From Pollutimonas thiosulfatoxidans (GTDB taxonomy: Bacteria; Pseudomonadota; Gammaproteobacteria; Burkholderiales; Burkholderiaceae_B): 64,000 bases of DNA. The notes under the pieces are model-generated. The model saw nothing but the letters and a program-made list of their open reading frames with translations, did no database searches and was not told the origin of the DNA. Made by a program: the position numbers and the translations under genes. Location of the stretch: positions 3,484,704-3,548,703 of the forward strand of contig NZ_CP022987.1 in assembly GCF_004022565.1 (NCBI RefSeq). The letters are read 5' to 3'. Within the stretch, counting starts at the first letter, position 1, and every line of letters begins with the position of its first letter. Positions 30,436 through 38,095 of this stretch are shown here, piece after piece.

Positions 30436-30762
30436 ATGTCCACAGTATCGTTGGCTTGGCTTTACTTGATTGTGTCCGGGCTCCTGGACGTGGCCTGGGC
30501 GTACTCCATCAAGAAAACGATTGGCTTTCAGCATTTGGGTTGGAATTTGATTTCACTTCTTTTGCTGGCTGCCTTTGTCTACTTGCTGAGCAAGGCACTG
30601 ACCCTGCTGCCCCTAAGCGCGGCCTATGCCGTCTGGACCGCTATCGGGATTATCGGCTCGGTTCTGGTCGGTGTCGTGTTGTTCCACGAGCATTTGAGCA
30701 TCGCGCGCTTGGTATTTCTTGCGCTTGTGCTGATAGGAATCATAGGTATTCGGCTTACTTGA
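30436..30762 (+). CDS. Small multidrug resistance (SMR/SugE-Gdx-like) transporter
   Basis: A 108-residue, four-helix SMR transporter that works as a dimer and exchanges protons for a cation. The first helix reads LIVSGLLDVAWAYSIKK, matching the family's GLLEVxWA but with the essential membrane Glu replaced by Asp at residue 18. The AYAVWTAIGIIGSV segment in helix 3 is close to the AYAVWTGIG of the SugE/Gdx guanidinium exporters. AGGAAGAAG precedes the ATG. The gene forms an operon with the azoreductase. Export of guanidinium, a quaternary ammonium compound or a reduced amine is possible. Confidence 0.9.
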   Translation: MSTVSLAWLYLIVSGLLDVAWAYSIKKTIGFQHLGWNLISLLLLAAFVYLLSKALTLLPLSAAYAVWTAIGIIGSVLVGVVLFHEHLSIARLVFLALVLIGIIGIRLT

Positions 30763-30787
30763 TGGTTCTACAAAGTCCCGCCCAAAC

Positions 30788-30801
30788 TTGTTGGCGGTCA
30801 A
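30788..30801. promoter_or_regulatory. Possible Fnr/Crp-type site upstream of the HMA-ATPase operon
   Basis: TTGTTGGCGGTCAA is a 14-base sequence with the TTG...CAA arms and spacing of an Fnr box (consensus TTGAT-N4-ATCAA), although the inner bases do not match. It is 62 bases before the HMA start codon, and the operon ends with a Crp/Fnr regulator, so autoregulation is plausible. Short arms make chance occurrence a real possibility. Confidence 0.3.
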
Positions 30802-30863
30802 GGCCTGTACCAGCTGTATCTCCTACCATGAAATCGTCATCTAACCTTTACAGGAGTACAGAA

Positions 30864-31085
30864 ATGAACAAGGCCGTTTTCAACATGGAGCCCTTCACCT
30901 GTCCATCTTGCATCAAGAAAATCGAGAGCACCTTGGAAAAAATGGATGGTGTGAACGACGCCAAAGTATTGTTCAACTCCGGACGGGTTCGGGTGGACTT
31001 TGATGGGAGCAAAACCAGCGCCGACGCTCTCGAAGACACCATTGCCCGCTTGGGCTATCCGGTACTTTCAAAGAAAGTTTCTTAA
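30864..31085 (+). CDS. Heavy-metal-associated (HMA) domain protein, free-standing metallochaperone
   Basis: A 73-residue protein consisting only of an HMA ferredoxin-like fold. EPFTCPSCIKKIESTLEKMDG carries a C-x2-C metal site (CPSC; the common form is M-x-C-x2-C), followed by NDAKVLFNSGRVRVDFD and a terminal ARLGYPVLSKKVS. CAGGAG is eight bases upstream of the ATG. HMA proteins bind Cu(I), Zn(II) or similar ions and hand them to P1B ATPases. The ATPase 26 bp downstream has no N-terminal HMA domain of its own, so this protein is very probably its detached domain or chaperone. Confidence 0.9.
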   Translation: MNKAVFNMEPFTCPSCIKKIESTLEKMDGVNDAKVLFNSGRVRVDFDGSKTSADALEDTIARLGYPVLSKKVS

Positions 31086-31111
31086 GCTCTAAGCGCACTT
31101 AGGAGTCGGAC

Positions 31112-32995
31112 ATGAATCAAATCAAAAATGCTTACATCGCCGGCGTGACAGGGCTGATGTTGCTCACCGCACTGATACTGCATGCGGTTGACCTGAGCAC
31201 AGCTAAGGACTACGTATTGATCGCGTCCACGGTCGTGGCCGGCTACTTCATTGCCATCAAGGCCTTCAAGGCCCTGCGCATGAAAGCCTTCAGTATCGAG
31301 CTGCTCGTAACGATAGCCGTCATAGGCGCCCTGATCATCGGCGAGTATGTTGAATCGGCGGTCGTCACCTTTCTCTTCATATTCGGCGCCTATCTTGAGA
31401 CACGGACGCTGGAGAAGACACGATCGTCTTTGCGCGAACTGATCGACATGACGCCCACCGAAGCCACCGTTATTCGGCCGGAAGGCCATATCAAAGTTCC
31501 GGTTGATGATCTGCAGAAAAATGATCGGATTCTTGTTCGTGCCGGAGAGAAGATTGCCGTGGACGGCCCTATCGTTTCAGGCCAGGCGCTTATCGTAGAG
31601 GCTGCGATTACCGGAGAATCAGTGCCGGCAAGCAAGTCGGTCGGCGACCGCGTGTTCAGCGGCACCATACTGGATAACGGCCACATCGAGATCCTGGCCG
31701 AAAGGGTGGGCGACGACACGACCTTCTCGCAAATTATCGAAATGGTGGAAGAAGCGCAGGAATCAAAAACCACGACACAGAAATTTCTGGATCGGTTCGC
31801 CAACATCTACACGCCCACCATCGTGATTCTTGCGATCCTGGTCTACGTCTTCTCCAGCAATGTCGAACTGGCTTTGACTTTTCTTGTCATTGCTTGCCCC
31901 GGTGCGCTGGTTATTTCGGCGCCGGTATCCATGGTGGCCGGTATTGGTAACGGCGCGCGTAACGGCGTCCTGGTCAAGGGAGGCGAGATCATGGAGAAGT
32001 TATCCAAGATCAACTTGGTGATCTTCGACAAGACCGGCACCTTAACCAAGGGCAAACCCGAGGTCACCGAAGTGAAGGCCTGGGGGCTTGCCGAGAACGA
32101 ACTCTTGCGTTTAGTGGCTGAGGCCGAAACGGTGTCGGAACACCACCTGGGGCAAACCATTGTTGCAGCGGCAAAGAAGCGCGCGCTTCCCTTGAGTCAT
32201 CAGCCGCAAGATGCCCGTATCGTCAAGGGGGGTGGCATGGTGGCCACCGTGGAAGGCCACAAGCTGCTTATTGGCACTCGCAAACTGATGGCCGACCATG
32301 GGGTGGCAATCGACGAGGCATCCGAGTCGTATGCAACTGGGCGAGAGAAGGCCGGCAACACCGCCATCCTGGTCGCTGTCGACATGCGCCTGGCTGGCGT
32401 GATCTCCGTAGCTGACCAAATCAAGCCGGAAGCCAAGGACGCAATCAGACAGCTTCGCGATCATGGAATCGAAAGGATGTTGATGCTAACTGGGGATAAC
32501 CGCCATACCGCTCAGTTGGTGGGCGACGAGTTAGGCCTGGATGCTGTCCATGCCGAGCTTCTGCCTGAAGACAAGGTGCGCTGGGTAAATGAATTGAAGC
32601 AGCAAGGCTATCGTGTGGCCATGGTGGGCGATGGCATCAACGACGCGCCGGCGCTGGCCTCGGCCGACGTGGGTCTGGCCATGGGCGTGGGCGGGGCGGA
32701 CATCTCGATGGAGGCCGCCGATATCGTGCTGATGTCGGACAGGCTGGACCAATTTGCGCATGCCTACGACCTTGCCAAGGCCACCGTTCGCAACATGAAG
32801 CAGAACACCACTTTGGCCGTTGGAACCGTGGTCGTGCTGTTGGCGGGGGTGCTGCTGGGCAAGGTGTTCCTGGCTTCAGGCATGCTAGTCCACGAGCTGA
32901 GCGTGCTGATCGTGACGCTGAATGCGGTTAGACTGATACGCTATCGCGCCCGGTCAAGGAAGCCCTTGCCAGTTCTTAAGGAGCAAGCCGCATGA
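31112..32995 (+). CDS. P1B-type heavy-metal ATPase with CPG motif
   Basis: A 627-residue heavy-metal transporting P-type ATPase of the inner membrane. It begins directly with membrane helices and lacks an HMA domain. Actuator motif ITGESVPASKSVGDRVFSG, phosphorylation site DKTGTLTKGKPEV (Asp306), nucleotide motif MLTGDNRHTA and hinge MVGDGINDAPAL are intact. The transport motif in helix 6 is IACPGALVIS (Cys262) instead of CPC, the usual SEHPL is SEHHL, and the last helices carry HELSVLIVTLNAVR. These deviations put it outside the well-studied Cu (CPC) and Zn/Cd (CPC with HD) groups, so the metal cannot be named. It overlaps the Fnr-like gene by four bases. Confidence 0.92.
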   Translation: MNQIKNAYIAGVTGLMLLTALILHAVDLSTAKDYVLIASTVVAGYFIAIKAFKALRMKAFSIELLVTIAVIGALIIGEYVESAVVTFLFIFGAYLETRTLEKTRSSLRELIDMTPTEATVIRPEGHIKVPVDDLQKNDRILVRAGEKIAVDGPIVSGQALIVEAAITGESVPASKSVGDRVFSGTILDNGHIEILAERVGDDTTFSQIIEMVEEAQESKTTTQKFLDRFANIYTPTIVILAILVYVFSSNVELALTFLVIACPGALVISAPVSMVAGIGNGARNGVLVKGGEIMEKLSKINLVIFDKTGTLTKGKPEVTEVKAWGLAENELLRLVAEAETVSEHHLGQTIVAAAKKRALPLSHQPQDARIVKGGGMVATVEGHKLLIGTRKLMADHGVAIDEASESYATGREKAGNTAILVAVDMRLAGVISVADQIKPEAKDAIRQLRDHGIERMLMLTGDNRHTAQLVGDELGLDAVHAELLPEDKVRWVNELKQQGYRVAMVGDGINDAPALASADVGLAMGVGGADISMEAADIVLMSDRLDQFAHAYDLAKATVRNMKQNTTLAVGTVVVLLAGVLLGKVFLASGMLVHELSVLIVTLNAVRLIRYRARSRKPLPVLKEQAA

Positions 32996-33699
32996 TCTGC
33001 ACTCCAGGCCCCAACAACGCCGCGACGCACGACGAGCGCACACATGCGCTATGTGTATCGCGCGTACCTATCTTCAACCATCTGCCTCACGAAGCGCTTG
33101 CTGTCATAGCCGGCAAAGCAACCATGCGCAGCTACGGCAGTGGTGAAGTCATTCATCGCAGCGGGGATCCTTCCGAGCAGCTGTTCATCGTCCATCAAGG
33201 AAAGGTGAAGGTGTATCGGCTGTCGGAAGGCGGGAAAGAACAGCTTGTCCGCATCTTGCTACCCGGCAATTTCATTGGCGAACTGGCGCTGTTCTCGGCC
33301 ACCGATCACGACTCCTATGCCGAAACCATGCAGCCTTCAATGATCTGCACCATACAGCGGGCCGATATCCGTGATCTCTTGCTTAGCTACCCCGACATCA
33401 GTCTGCATGTGCTGGCAGAGTTATCCAGGCGCCTGGGCGTCAGCGAGAAGCAAACAGCGGTCATCGCTACCGAGCCTGTCACGACCCGTATCGCCCTGTA
33501 CCTGGCAGACCTCGCAGACCAAGGGGATACCTGTACGTTCAGCCTGCCCATGGCACGCAAGGACCTGGCGTCGTTTCTAGGAACGACGCCAGAAACCATC
33601 AGCCGCAAGTTCGGCGACTTTGAGCAGGCTGGCATCATCCGGCAGATGGGGCCCCGCAAGATCGCCATTCTGGATCTGGACGCGCTGCTGCTCGTCTAG
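32992..33699 (+). CDS. Crp/Fnr family transcriptional regulator
   Basis: A 235-residue regulator with an N-terminal cyclic-nucleotide-like sensor domain (about 25-140; VPIFNHLPHEALAVIAGKA, GDPSEQLFIVHQGKVKVYRL, GNFIGELALFS) and a C-terminal winged helix (about 170-230; MARKDLASFLGTTPETISRK is the recognition region). Cysteines at 3, 21 and about 119 (ALCVSRVPIF and SMICTIQR) recall redox- or metal-sensing Fnr-like proteins, but the full four-Cys Fnr pattern is not present. Its ATG overlaps the ATPase stop, so it is translated with the HMA-ATPase operon and may sense the same metal or redox state. Confidence 0.92.
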   Translation: MICTPGPNNAATHDERTHALCVSRVPIFNHLPHEALAVIAGKATMRSYGSGEVIHRSGDPSEQLFIVHQGKVKVYRLSEGGKEQLVRILLPGNFIGELALFSATDHDSYAETMQPSMICTIQRADIRDLLLSYPDISLHVLAELSRRLGVSEKQTAVIATEPVTTRIALYLADLADQGDTCTFSLPMARKDLASFLGTTPETISRKFGDFEQAGIIRQMGPRKIAILDLDALLLV

Positions 33700-33709
33700 G
33701 CTCTGGCGA

Positions 33710-34051
33710 TTAGGTGCGCCGGCCCCACCAGGCCCGATACGCCACATACCGCGGAAACGTCACCCATTGTTCGAAAAAAATTCGCGCCAATGCGTTCGAC
33801 CGGCTGGTGAAGGGCGCAGGCGGGTTGGTTTCCTTCTTGTGGCCCCAGCCCTGTGCGGCGACGGCTGCCATCATGGCCGCGATGCCCGCCAGCGACAACG
33901 TGGCCGAAAGCGCACAAAAGCCCCAGAAGAACGCTACCGTACCTGCCATGAAAACCGGCGCGGTCAGCAGGTGCACCACGAAATTTGCGCCACTGGCATG
34001 TACGCGAGGATAGTCAGCCCATTGGGTGCGCAGAAGCTGTTGGATAGGCAT
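33710..34051 (-). CDS. Mpo1-like (DUF962) membrane protein
   Basis: A 113-residue small membrane protein starting at ATG 34051, which has AAGGAGA nine bases upstream. Motifs are DYPRVHASGANFVVHLLTAP at the N-terminus, two hydrophobic helices (FMAGTVAFFWGFCALSA, LAGIAAMMAAVAAQGWGH) and the terminal KKETNPPAPFTSRSNA with an FEQW...FPR end. This fits the DUF962/Mpo1-like family, whose yeast member is an iron-dependent dioxygenase of 2-hydroxy fatty acids. The conserved His residues (VHASG, VVHLL, WGHK) agree with metal binding. It is divergent from a tetR gene across two matching dyads. Confidence 0.75.
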   Translation of the reverse strand: MPIQQLLRTQWADYPRVHASGANFVVHLLTAPVFMAGTVAFFWGFCALSATLSLAGIAAMMAAVAAQGWGHKKETNPPAPFTSRSNALARIFFEQWVTFPRYVAYRAWWGRRT

Positions 34052-34071
34052 GGTCTGTCTCCTTCGAAACA

Positions 34072-34126
34072 TTTACAATGTAAACATGAGGCTCAAATTC
34101 TAAAGGTCGGTGTTTACAGTGTCAAC
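34072..34126. promoter_or_regulatory. Two dyad operators for the divergent TetR regulator
   Basis: TTTACAATGTAAA at 34072-34084 is a perfect 6-1-6 inverted repeat. GTTTACAGTGTCAAC at 34112-34126 is a second copy of the same dyad with one mismatch. Their centres are 41 bp apart. The first lies 21 bases before the Mpo1-like start; the second overlaps the tetR start region. This is the layout expected for a TetR-family repressor that shuts off both divergent transcripts, and it argues for a tetR start at GTG 34119 or slightly upstream. Confidence 0.75.
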
Positions 34127-34721
34127 ATTATCGTCAAAATATCATCATGGAGACTTACGGGTCGCATTGCTGAAAGAGGGAATTGCCCTCATCCAGGACA
34201 GCGGCCCCGAAGGTCTTACGCTGCGCAAGCTCGCGGAGCGCCTCGGCGTGTCCGCCATGGCACCGTATCGCCATTATCCAAACAAGGAGTCGCTTCTTGC
34301 AGCGATTGCGGCTGACGGTTTCCAGCAGCTAAAGACACGGCTAGAAGCTGCGGAACAGTCATCGTCAACAGCAAGCTCCCCCCTACTGGCTGAAGGCATC
34401 GCCTATGTGCAGTTCGCGTTGGACTGCCCGGCGATCTTTCGGCTGATGTTTGGCGCCACGCGGCCCCAGGGCCAGTATGCGGAGTTGGACGCCGCCCGGA
34501 CTGGCGCTTTCGACGTTTTACTGCGCCAGATTCCTGGCACTGCTACGTCGAACGAGCGCGCTGCGAAGGCGCGCGGGTGCTGGGCGCTGGTGCATGGTCT
34601 GGCCTTGTTGTTGTTGGACGGTTTGTTGCAGGTGCCAGAAGGTGTGGCGCCCGCGGCCTGGCTTACGGAAGTTATAGGCAGTACCGTTACCAAGAAAGGA
34701 GGAACAACTTGCGCAAACTAG
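34119..34721 (+). CDS. TetR family transcriptional regulator
   Basis: A TetR-type repressor of about 200 residues. KYHHGDLRVALLKEGIALIQ opens the DNA-binding domain, with the helix-turn-helix TLRKLAERLGVSAMAPYRHYPNKESLL (residues about 33-60, quoted in part). The C-terminal half has a TetR_C-like ligand domain (CPAIFRLMFGATRP, CWALVHGLALLLLDGLLQVP). There is no ATG at the right place; GTG at 34119 or GTG at 34110 must serve. It is divergent from the Mpo1-like gene and its end overlaps the aspartate dehydrogenase start by 13 bases, so it is likely to control both neighbours. Inducer unknown, perhaps a fatty acid. Confidence 0.88.
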   Translation: MSTLSSKYHHGDLRVALLKEGIALIQDSGPEGLTLRKLAERLGVSAMAPYRHYPNKESLLAAIAADGFQQLKTRLEAAEQSSSTASSPLLAEGIAYVQFALDCPAIFRLMFGATRPQGQYAELDAARTGAFDVLLRQIPGTATSNERAAKARGCWALVHGLALLLLDGLLQVPEGVAPAAWLTEVIGSTVTKKGGTTCAN

Positions 34722-35500
34722 CCATCATCGGCGTCGGCAACATCTGCCGGCAAATGGTCGAGGTCATTGCACAGGGCGATCAGTTTTCGATTGCCGTACT
34801 AAAAAGGCCAAGCGCTGCATTTACTGCCGGCCCCGGCATCGGAACCGTGTTCGCCGACATTGACGACTTGCTGGCGTGGAAGCCGGACCTGATTGCGGAA
34901 GCGGCCGGACAAGCTGCAGTAAGCCAATATGCCGCCACTTGTCTCCGGCAAGGTATTCCATTTTTAGTCTCGTCGGTGGGCGCTTTGGCGGATGAAAACT
35001 TGTACAAGGCCTTGTGTCAGGCAGCGCAAGACGGCAACACGCGGCTATTGATACCGTCAGGAGCCATAGGCGGACTGGACTATGTACGCAGCGCCGCCAT
35101 GTTCGATGGCGCCCAGGTTACCTACGAATCGCGCAAACCGCCGTCCGCTTGGGTACCGGAACTTGCCGCCCTGGGCATAGAGCCTACCCATGTGACAGAG
35201 CCGCTGGAGCTTTTTGCCGGCATGGCAGACGAAGCCGCCACACGCTATCCCAAGAACTTGAATGTTGCGGCCACATTGGCGCTTGCTGGCGTAGGCATGC
35301 GCAACACGAAAGTGCGCGTTATCGTCGACCCCAATGCGCCTGGCAACCTGCACACCATCAAGGTGGATGGTCCGGCGGGCAGCTTTGAACTGACCATTGC
35401 AAATAAGCCTTCGCCTGACAATCCAAAAACATCATGGATCGTCTCCCGCAGTCTCGTCGTCTCGATACGGCGTTATTTCGAGCCGTGCTGGGTAGGTTGA
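34709..35500 (+). CDS. nadX: L-aspartate dehydrogenase
   Basis: A 263-residue NAD(P)-dependent dehydrogenase that converts aspartate to iminoaspartate/oxaloacetate. The TTG start at 34709 is fixed by AAAGGAGG six to eight bases upstream. LAIIGVGNICRQMVEVIAQG is the Rossmann motif, followed by DLIAEAAGQAAVSQY, FLVSSVGALAD and IPSGAIGGLDYVRSA. RYPKNLNVAATLALAG and VIVDPNAPGNLHTIKV are hallmarks of aspartate dehydrogenases. In some bacteria it replaces aspartate oxidase in NAD synthesis; in others it serves amino-acid catabolism. It overlaps the tetR gene and ends two bases before the convergent gene at 35503. Confidence 0.9.
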   Translation: MRKLAIIGVGNICRQMVEVIAQGDQFSIAVLKRPSAAFTAGPGIGTVFADIDDLLAWKPDLIAEAAGQAAVSQYAATCLRQGIPFLVSSVGALADENLYKALCQAAQDGNTRLLIPSGAIGGLDYVRSAAMFDGAQVTYESRKPPSAWVPELAALGIEPTHVTEPLELFAGMADEAATRYPKNLNVAATLALAGVGMRNTKVRVIVDPNAPGNLHTIKVDGPAGSFELTIANKPSPDNPKTSWIVSRSLVVSIRRYFEPCWVG

Positions 35501-35502
35501 TT

Positions 35503-36918
35503 TTAGGCGTCGGTTGGATCGAAGCTGCGCTCGATGGTGGCCAACAGGTCGGCGGGATTCACCATCAGTTCTCTGGCCTGGCGCAGCATCGGGTACTGGT
35601 TAAGCACAGGGCGCCATTGGGGCGATTCCAGTAACTCATCCCAAACAGTCGCCAAGCCTGCTGCATTTGCCGCGCGTCCAGACTTCAAGGCGCTCGCGTA
35701 ATCCAGGCTAGCCGCGGCCGACAGAAGCTGCATCCGGCTGGCAGCGCCCAGCAGCCGGGTACTGGCCTCGGCATCGGCAGCACAACAATACAGAACTGTT
35801 CTCGCCAGCTCCGCCTCGTCCGTGCTTAGTATCTTTAACGCGCCACCGCACAGATGTACGGTTCCTTGCCGTGACTCGAACGCGTACGATTCATCTTGCT
35901 GTGCATGTGCCAGCAGGCGCACACCGCGCAGCAGCCGTGGAAGATCGGTGCTTGCAGCATCCACCGATGCCTTGGCTTCCACAAGCAGGCAAGCATCCCA
36001 GCCATCCTGTGCATCAGCGGCCGCTGGCTGTCTAAGCAGAACAACATCCCACTCACTCTTGGCCCGCTCGGCGCTCGCAGGTATGGATGGCGGCACAAGC
36101 AGCGAAGTTACGACGCGGTACGACGCATGATCACTCTCGGCCTCGTTAAGCCGCCGGGCCAGTGCTTCAATCGCCTGTGTCGCCAGCGCTTCGCCGGTAG
36201 CGCCGCGTTTTTGCGAAGCGGAACCCTGAGCGGCTGCGGCGGCGCTTCCGGGGCGGGGGCCATTGCTGTCCCAGAGCGATTGGTACTGAAGCACGAGCTG
36301 GTCGCAGGACAGAGCTTGCAGGCGCTGCAAGCGTTCCAGTGCAGGACTGCCCAGCAGTCGTTGCAAGCCTTGCTGGAGTTGCGAATCGTGCTCCGTTTCT
36401 GGCATAAGGGCATGGCCTTGTACGGCTTCTGACAGCGCTGACCAGGCTGCGGTGGTAGCAAGATTGTGCACTTGAGCCAGAGCGTCGCGTTGTGGCCCAG
36501 GCGCGAGCTGTTGTAGCTTGGCCGGATGCGCGATGGCGTTAACAGCAGCATGGAGCTGACGGCGATCGCTATCGGCGTGGGCGGACAGTGACGCATACTC
36601 GCGCACCGTTGCCGCCTGGTGCCGGAGCACCATGGCCTGGAAGGCAGGGTCTCCTGAATCGGTGCGCATCGCTGCATCGATCAACCGTGCCAGGGCATCG
36701 ACAAAATGGCGCTTGACTAGTGGATCGGGCTTCTTGCCGCCCGCGAGTGCGATACGGGCTTGTTCAATGGCAATTGCCAGCGCTGTCGCAGTATTTGCGA
36801 TGGACTCTGGGGATGCCGCATCGGGTAGTGGCGGCAAGCGATAACGGCGCGGGACGCTGCGCAGTATGTGATCCAGCAAAGAGGGGCGCCCGTTAGCGGT
36901 AACCAATGCCCATGACAT
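35503..36918 (-). CDS. Uncharacterised protein with PD-(D/E)XK nuclease-like residues
   Basis: I do not recognise this 471-residue protein by family. The first 240 residues are Ala/Gln/Leu-rich and helical, without a signal peptide. From about 245 a segment resembles a PD-(D/E)XK fold: a helix with Glu (GATGEALATQAIEALARRL), a strand with Asp (KSEWDVVLLR) and a strand DACLLVEAKAS containing the E-x-K pair, then a helix. C-terminal residues are helical (AGLATVWDELLESPQWRPV). If the fold is right, it could be a nuclease or a nuclease-derived DNA-binding protein. It overlaps the CBS-protein gene by 26 bases and so is the last gene of the sdhCDB-CBS transcript. Confidence 0.7.
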   Translation of the reverse strand: MSWALVTANGRPSLLDHILRSVPRRYRLPPLPDAASPESIANTATALAIAIEQARIALAGGKKPDPLVKRHFVDALARLIDAAMRTDSGDPAFQAMVLRHQAATVREYASLSAHADSDRRQLHAAVNAIAHPAKLQQLAPGPQRDALAQVHNLATTAAWSALSEAVQGHALMPETEHDSQLQQGLQRLLGSPALERLQRLQALSCDQLVLQYQSLWDSNGPRPGSAAAAAQGSASQKRGATGEALATQAIEALARRLNEAESDHASYRVVTSLLVPPSIPASAERAKSEWDVVLLRQPAAADAQDGWDACLLVEAKASVDAASTDLPRLLRGVRLLAHAQQDESYAFESRQGTVHLCGGALKILSTDEAELARTVLYCCAADAEASTRLLGAASRMQLLSAAASLDYASALKSGRAANAAGLATVWDELLESPQWRPVLNQYPMLRQARELMVNPADLLATIERSFDPTDA

Positions 36919-37339
36919 AGTCGCGCAGCAGCAGTTCCTGGTACTCGGCCTCTTTCATCAGCACCTCCAACGCTTCGCTGGCATATAGCAGCCCCAGGGG
37001 CTCGGAGGCATGGTTGGCAACGGGTATCTGCTTCAGGCCTTTGTCCTTCATTACCAGCCACACGTCATACAGGCTTTGCTCCGGCTGGCAGGCAATGACG
37101 TCTTTGGTCATGACGTCGGAAACCATCGTGGTGCAGCTACATCCTTGGCAATGGCTGATCTGCTTTACGACATCGCTTTTCGTCACGACACCAAACATGC
37201 GGCCCTCTGGGTTGCACACGACGACCAGATTGGTGTTCATCTCGCTTAACAGCCGGGCCGCTTCCACCAAGGGTGACGCATGTTGCATCGTAACCAGGCG
37301 TTTACCGGCAGCGGGTAGTATTGATTGAATCAGTGTCAT
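36893..37339 (-). CDS. CBS-domain protein
   Basis: A 148-residue protein made of two CBS motifs, forming one Bateman module. CBS1 runs MQHASPLVEAARLLSEMNTN to VFGVVTKSDVV-like MFGVVTKSDVVKQI, and CBS2 VIACQPEQSLYDVWLVMKDK to LLYASEALEVLM. Between them is a Cys cluster, HCQGCSCTTM, that might bind a metal or be redox-active and is not part of the standard fold. Such modules bind AMP, ATP or similar ligands and regulate a partner. It lies between sdhB (21 bp) and the unrecognised PD-(D/E)XK-like gene, which it overlaps. Confidence 0.88.
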   Translation of the reverse strand: MTLIQSILPAAGKRLVTMQHASPLVEAARLLSEMNTNLVVVCNPEGRMFGVVTKSDVVKQISHCQGCSCTTMVSDVMTKDVIACQPEQSLYDVWLVMKDKGLKQIPVANHASEPLGLLYASEALEVLMKEAEYQELLLRDYVMGIGYR

Positions 37340-37360
37340 GGCTCTTCCTTCTGCATGCCG

Positions 37361-38059
37361 TTATAGCGATTGATGCACCATAGCAAGGCGTATTTTCTCG
37401 ATAGCGCGGGACGGTTCAAGGCCTTTGGGGCACACCTCGGTGCAATTCATAATGGTACGGCATCGAAACAAGCGATACACGTCGTTCAAATCATCAAGGC
37501 GCTCTTGCGTGGCGTCATCGCGGCTATCAACAATGAAACGATAGGCGTTCAGCAGGCCGGCTGGCCCCACGAATTTATCCGGGTTCCACCAAAATGATGG
37601 GCATTGGCTGGAGCAGCACGCACACAAGATGCATTCGTAAAGTCCATTAAGCGACTCCCGGCTTTCGGGCGACTGCAAGCGTTCCTTCTCGGGCGGAGGA
37701 TTGTGATTGATCAGGTAGGGTTTGATGGACCAGTATTGCTTATAGAACTGCGTCATGTCGACTACCAGGTCGCGGATGACGGGGAAAGTGGGCAGGGGGC
37801 GCAAAACGACTTTCTCTTTCAGGGTCTTGATCGGGGTCAGGCAGGCCAGTCCGTTACGCCCATCAATATTTATTGCGTCCGAGCCGCAGATTCCTTCACG
37901 GCAAGACTTGCGTAGGGTCAGCGTATCGTCCTGCTCGGCCTTGATGCGCAAAATGACATCGAGCAGCATATGATCATTAGGGCCAATTGCGACGTCGTAG
38001 TCTTGCATCCTGGGTTTTTCATTGGCATCCGGATCGAACCTGTATATGGAAAATCGCAT
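37361..38059 (-). CDS. sdhB: Succinate dehydrogenase iron-sulfur subunit
   Basis: A 232-residue iron-sulfur protein carrying electrons from the flavoprotein to ubiquinone in complex II. The 2Fe-2S site is in SCREGICGSDAINIDGRNGLAC (residues about 55-75, quoted in part), the 4Fe-4S and 3Fe-4S sites in ECILCACCSSQCP and RTIMNCTEVCPKGLEPSRAI. Length and motifs are normal for proteobacterial SdhB. AGGGAA precedes the ATG. It is 36 bp after sdhD with no sdhA between, unlike the usual C-D-A-B order. Confidence 0.95.
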   Translation of the reverse strand: MRFSIYRFDPDANEKPRMQDYDVAIGPNDHMLLDVILRIKAEQDDTLTLRKSCREGICGSDAINIDGRNGLACLTPIKTLKEKVVLRPLPTFPVIRDLVVDMTQFYKQYWSIKPYLINHNPPPEKERLQSPESRESLNGLYECILCACCSSQCPSFWWNPDKFVGPAGLLNAYRFIVDSRDDATQERLDDLNDVYRLFRCRTIMNCTEVCPKGLEPSRAIEKIRLAMVHQSL

Positions 38060-38095
38060 AAGTATTCCCTGTAAAGTGCCGCCGCCCCATAGTGT

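Noticed and set aside
30456..30863. Upstream extension of the HMA frame through the SMR gene
   Set aside because: The HMA protein has its own ribosome-binding site and ATG at 30864; the extension is a shadow of the SMR gene.
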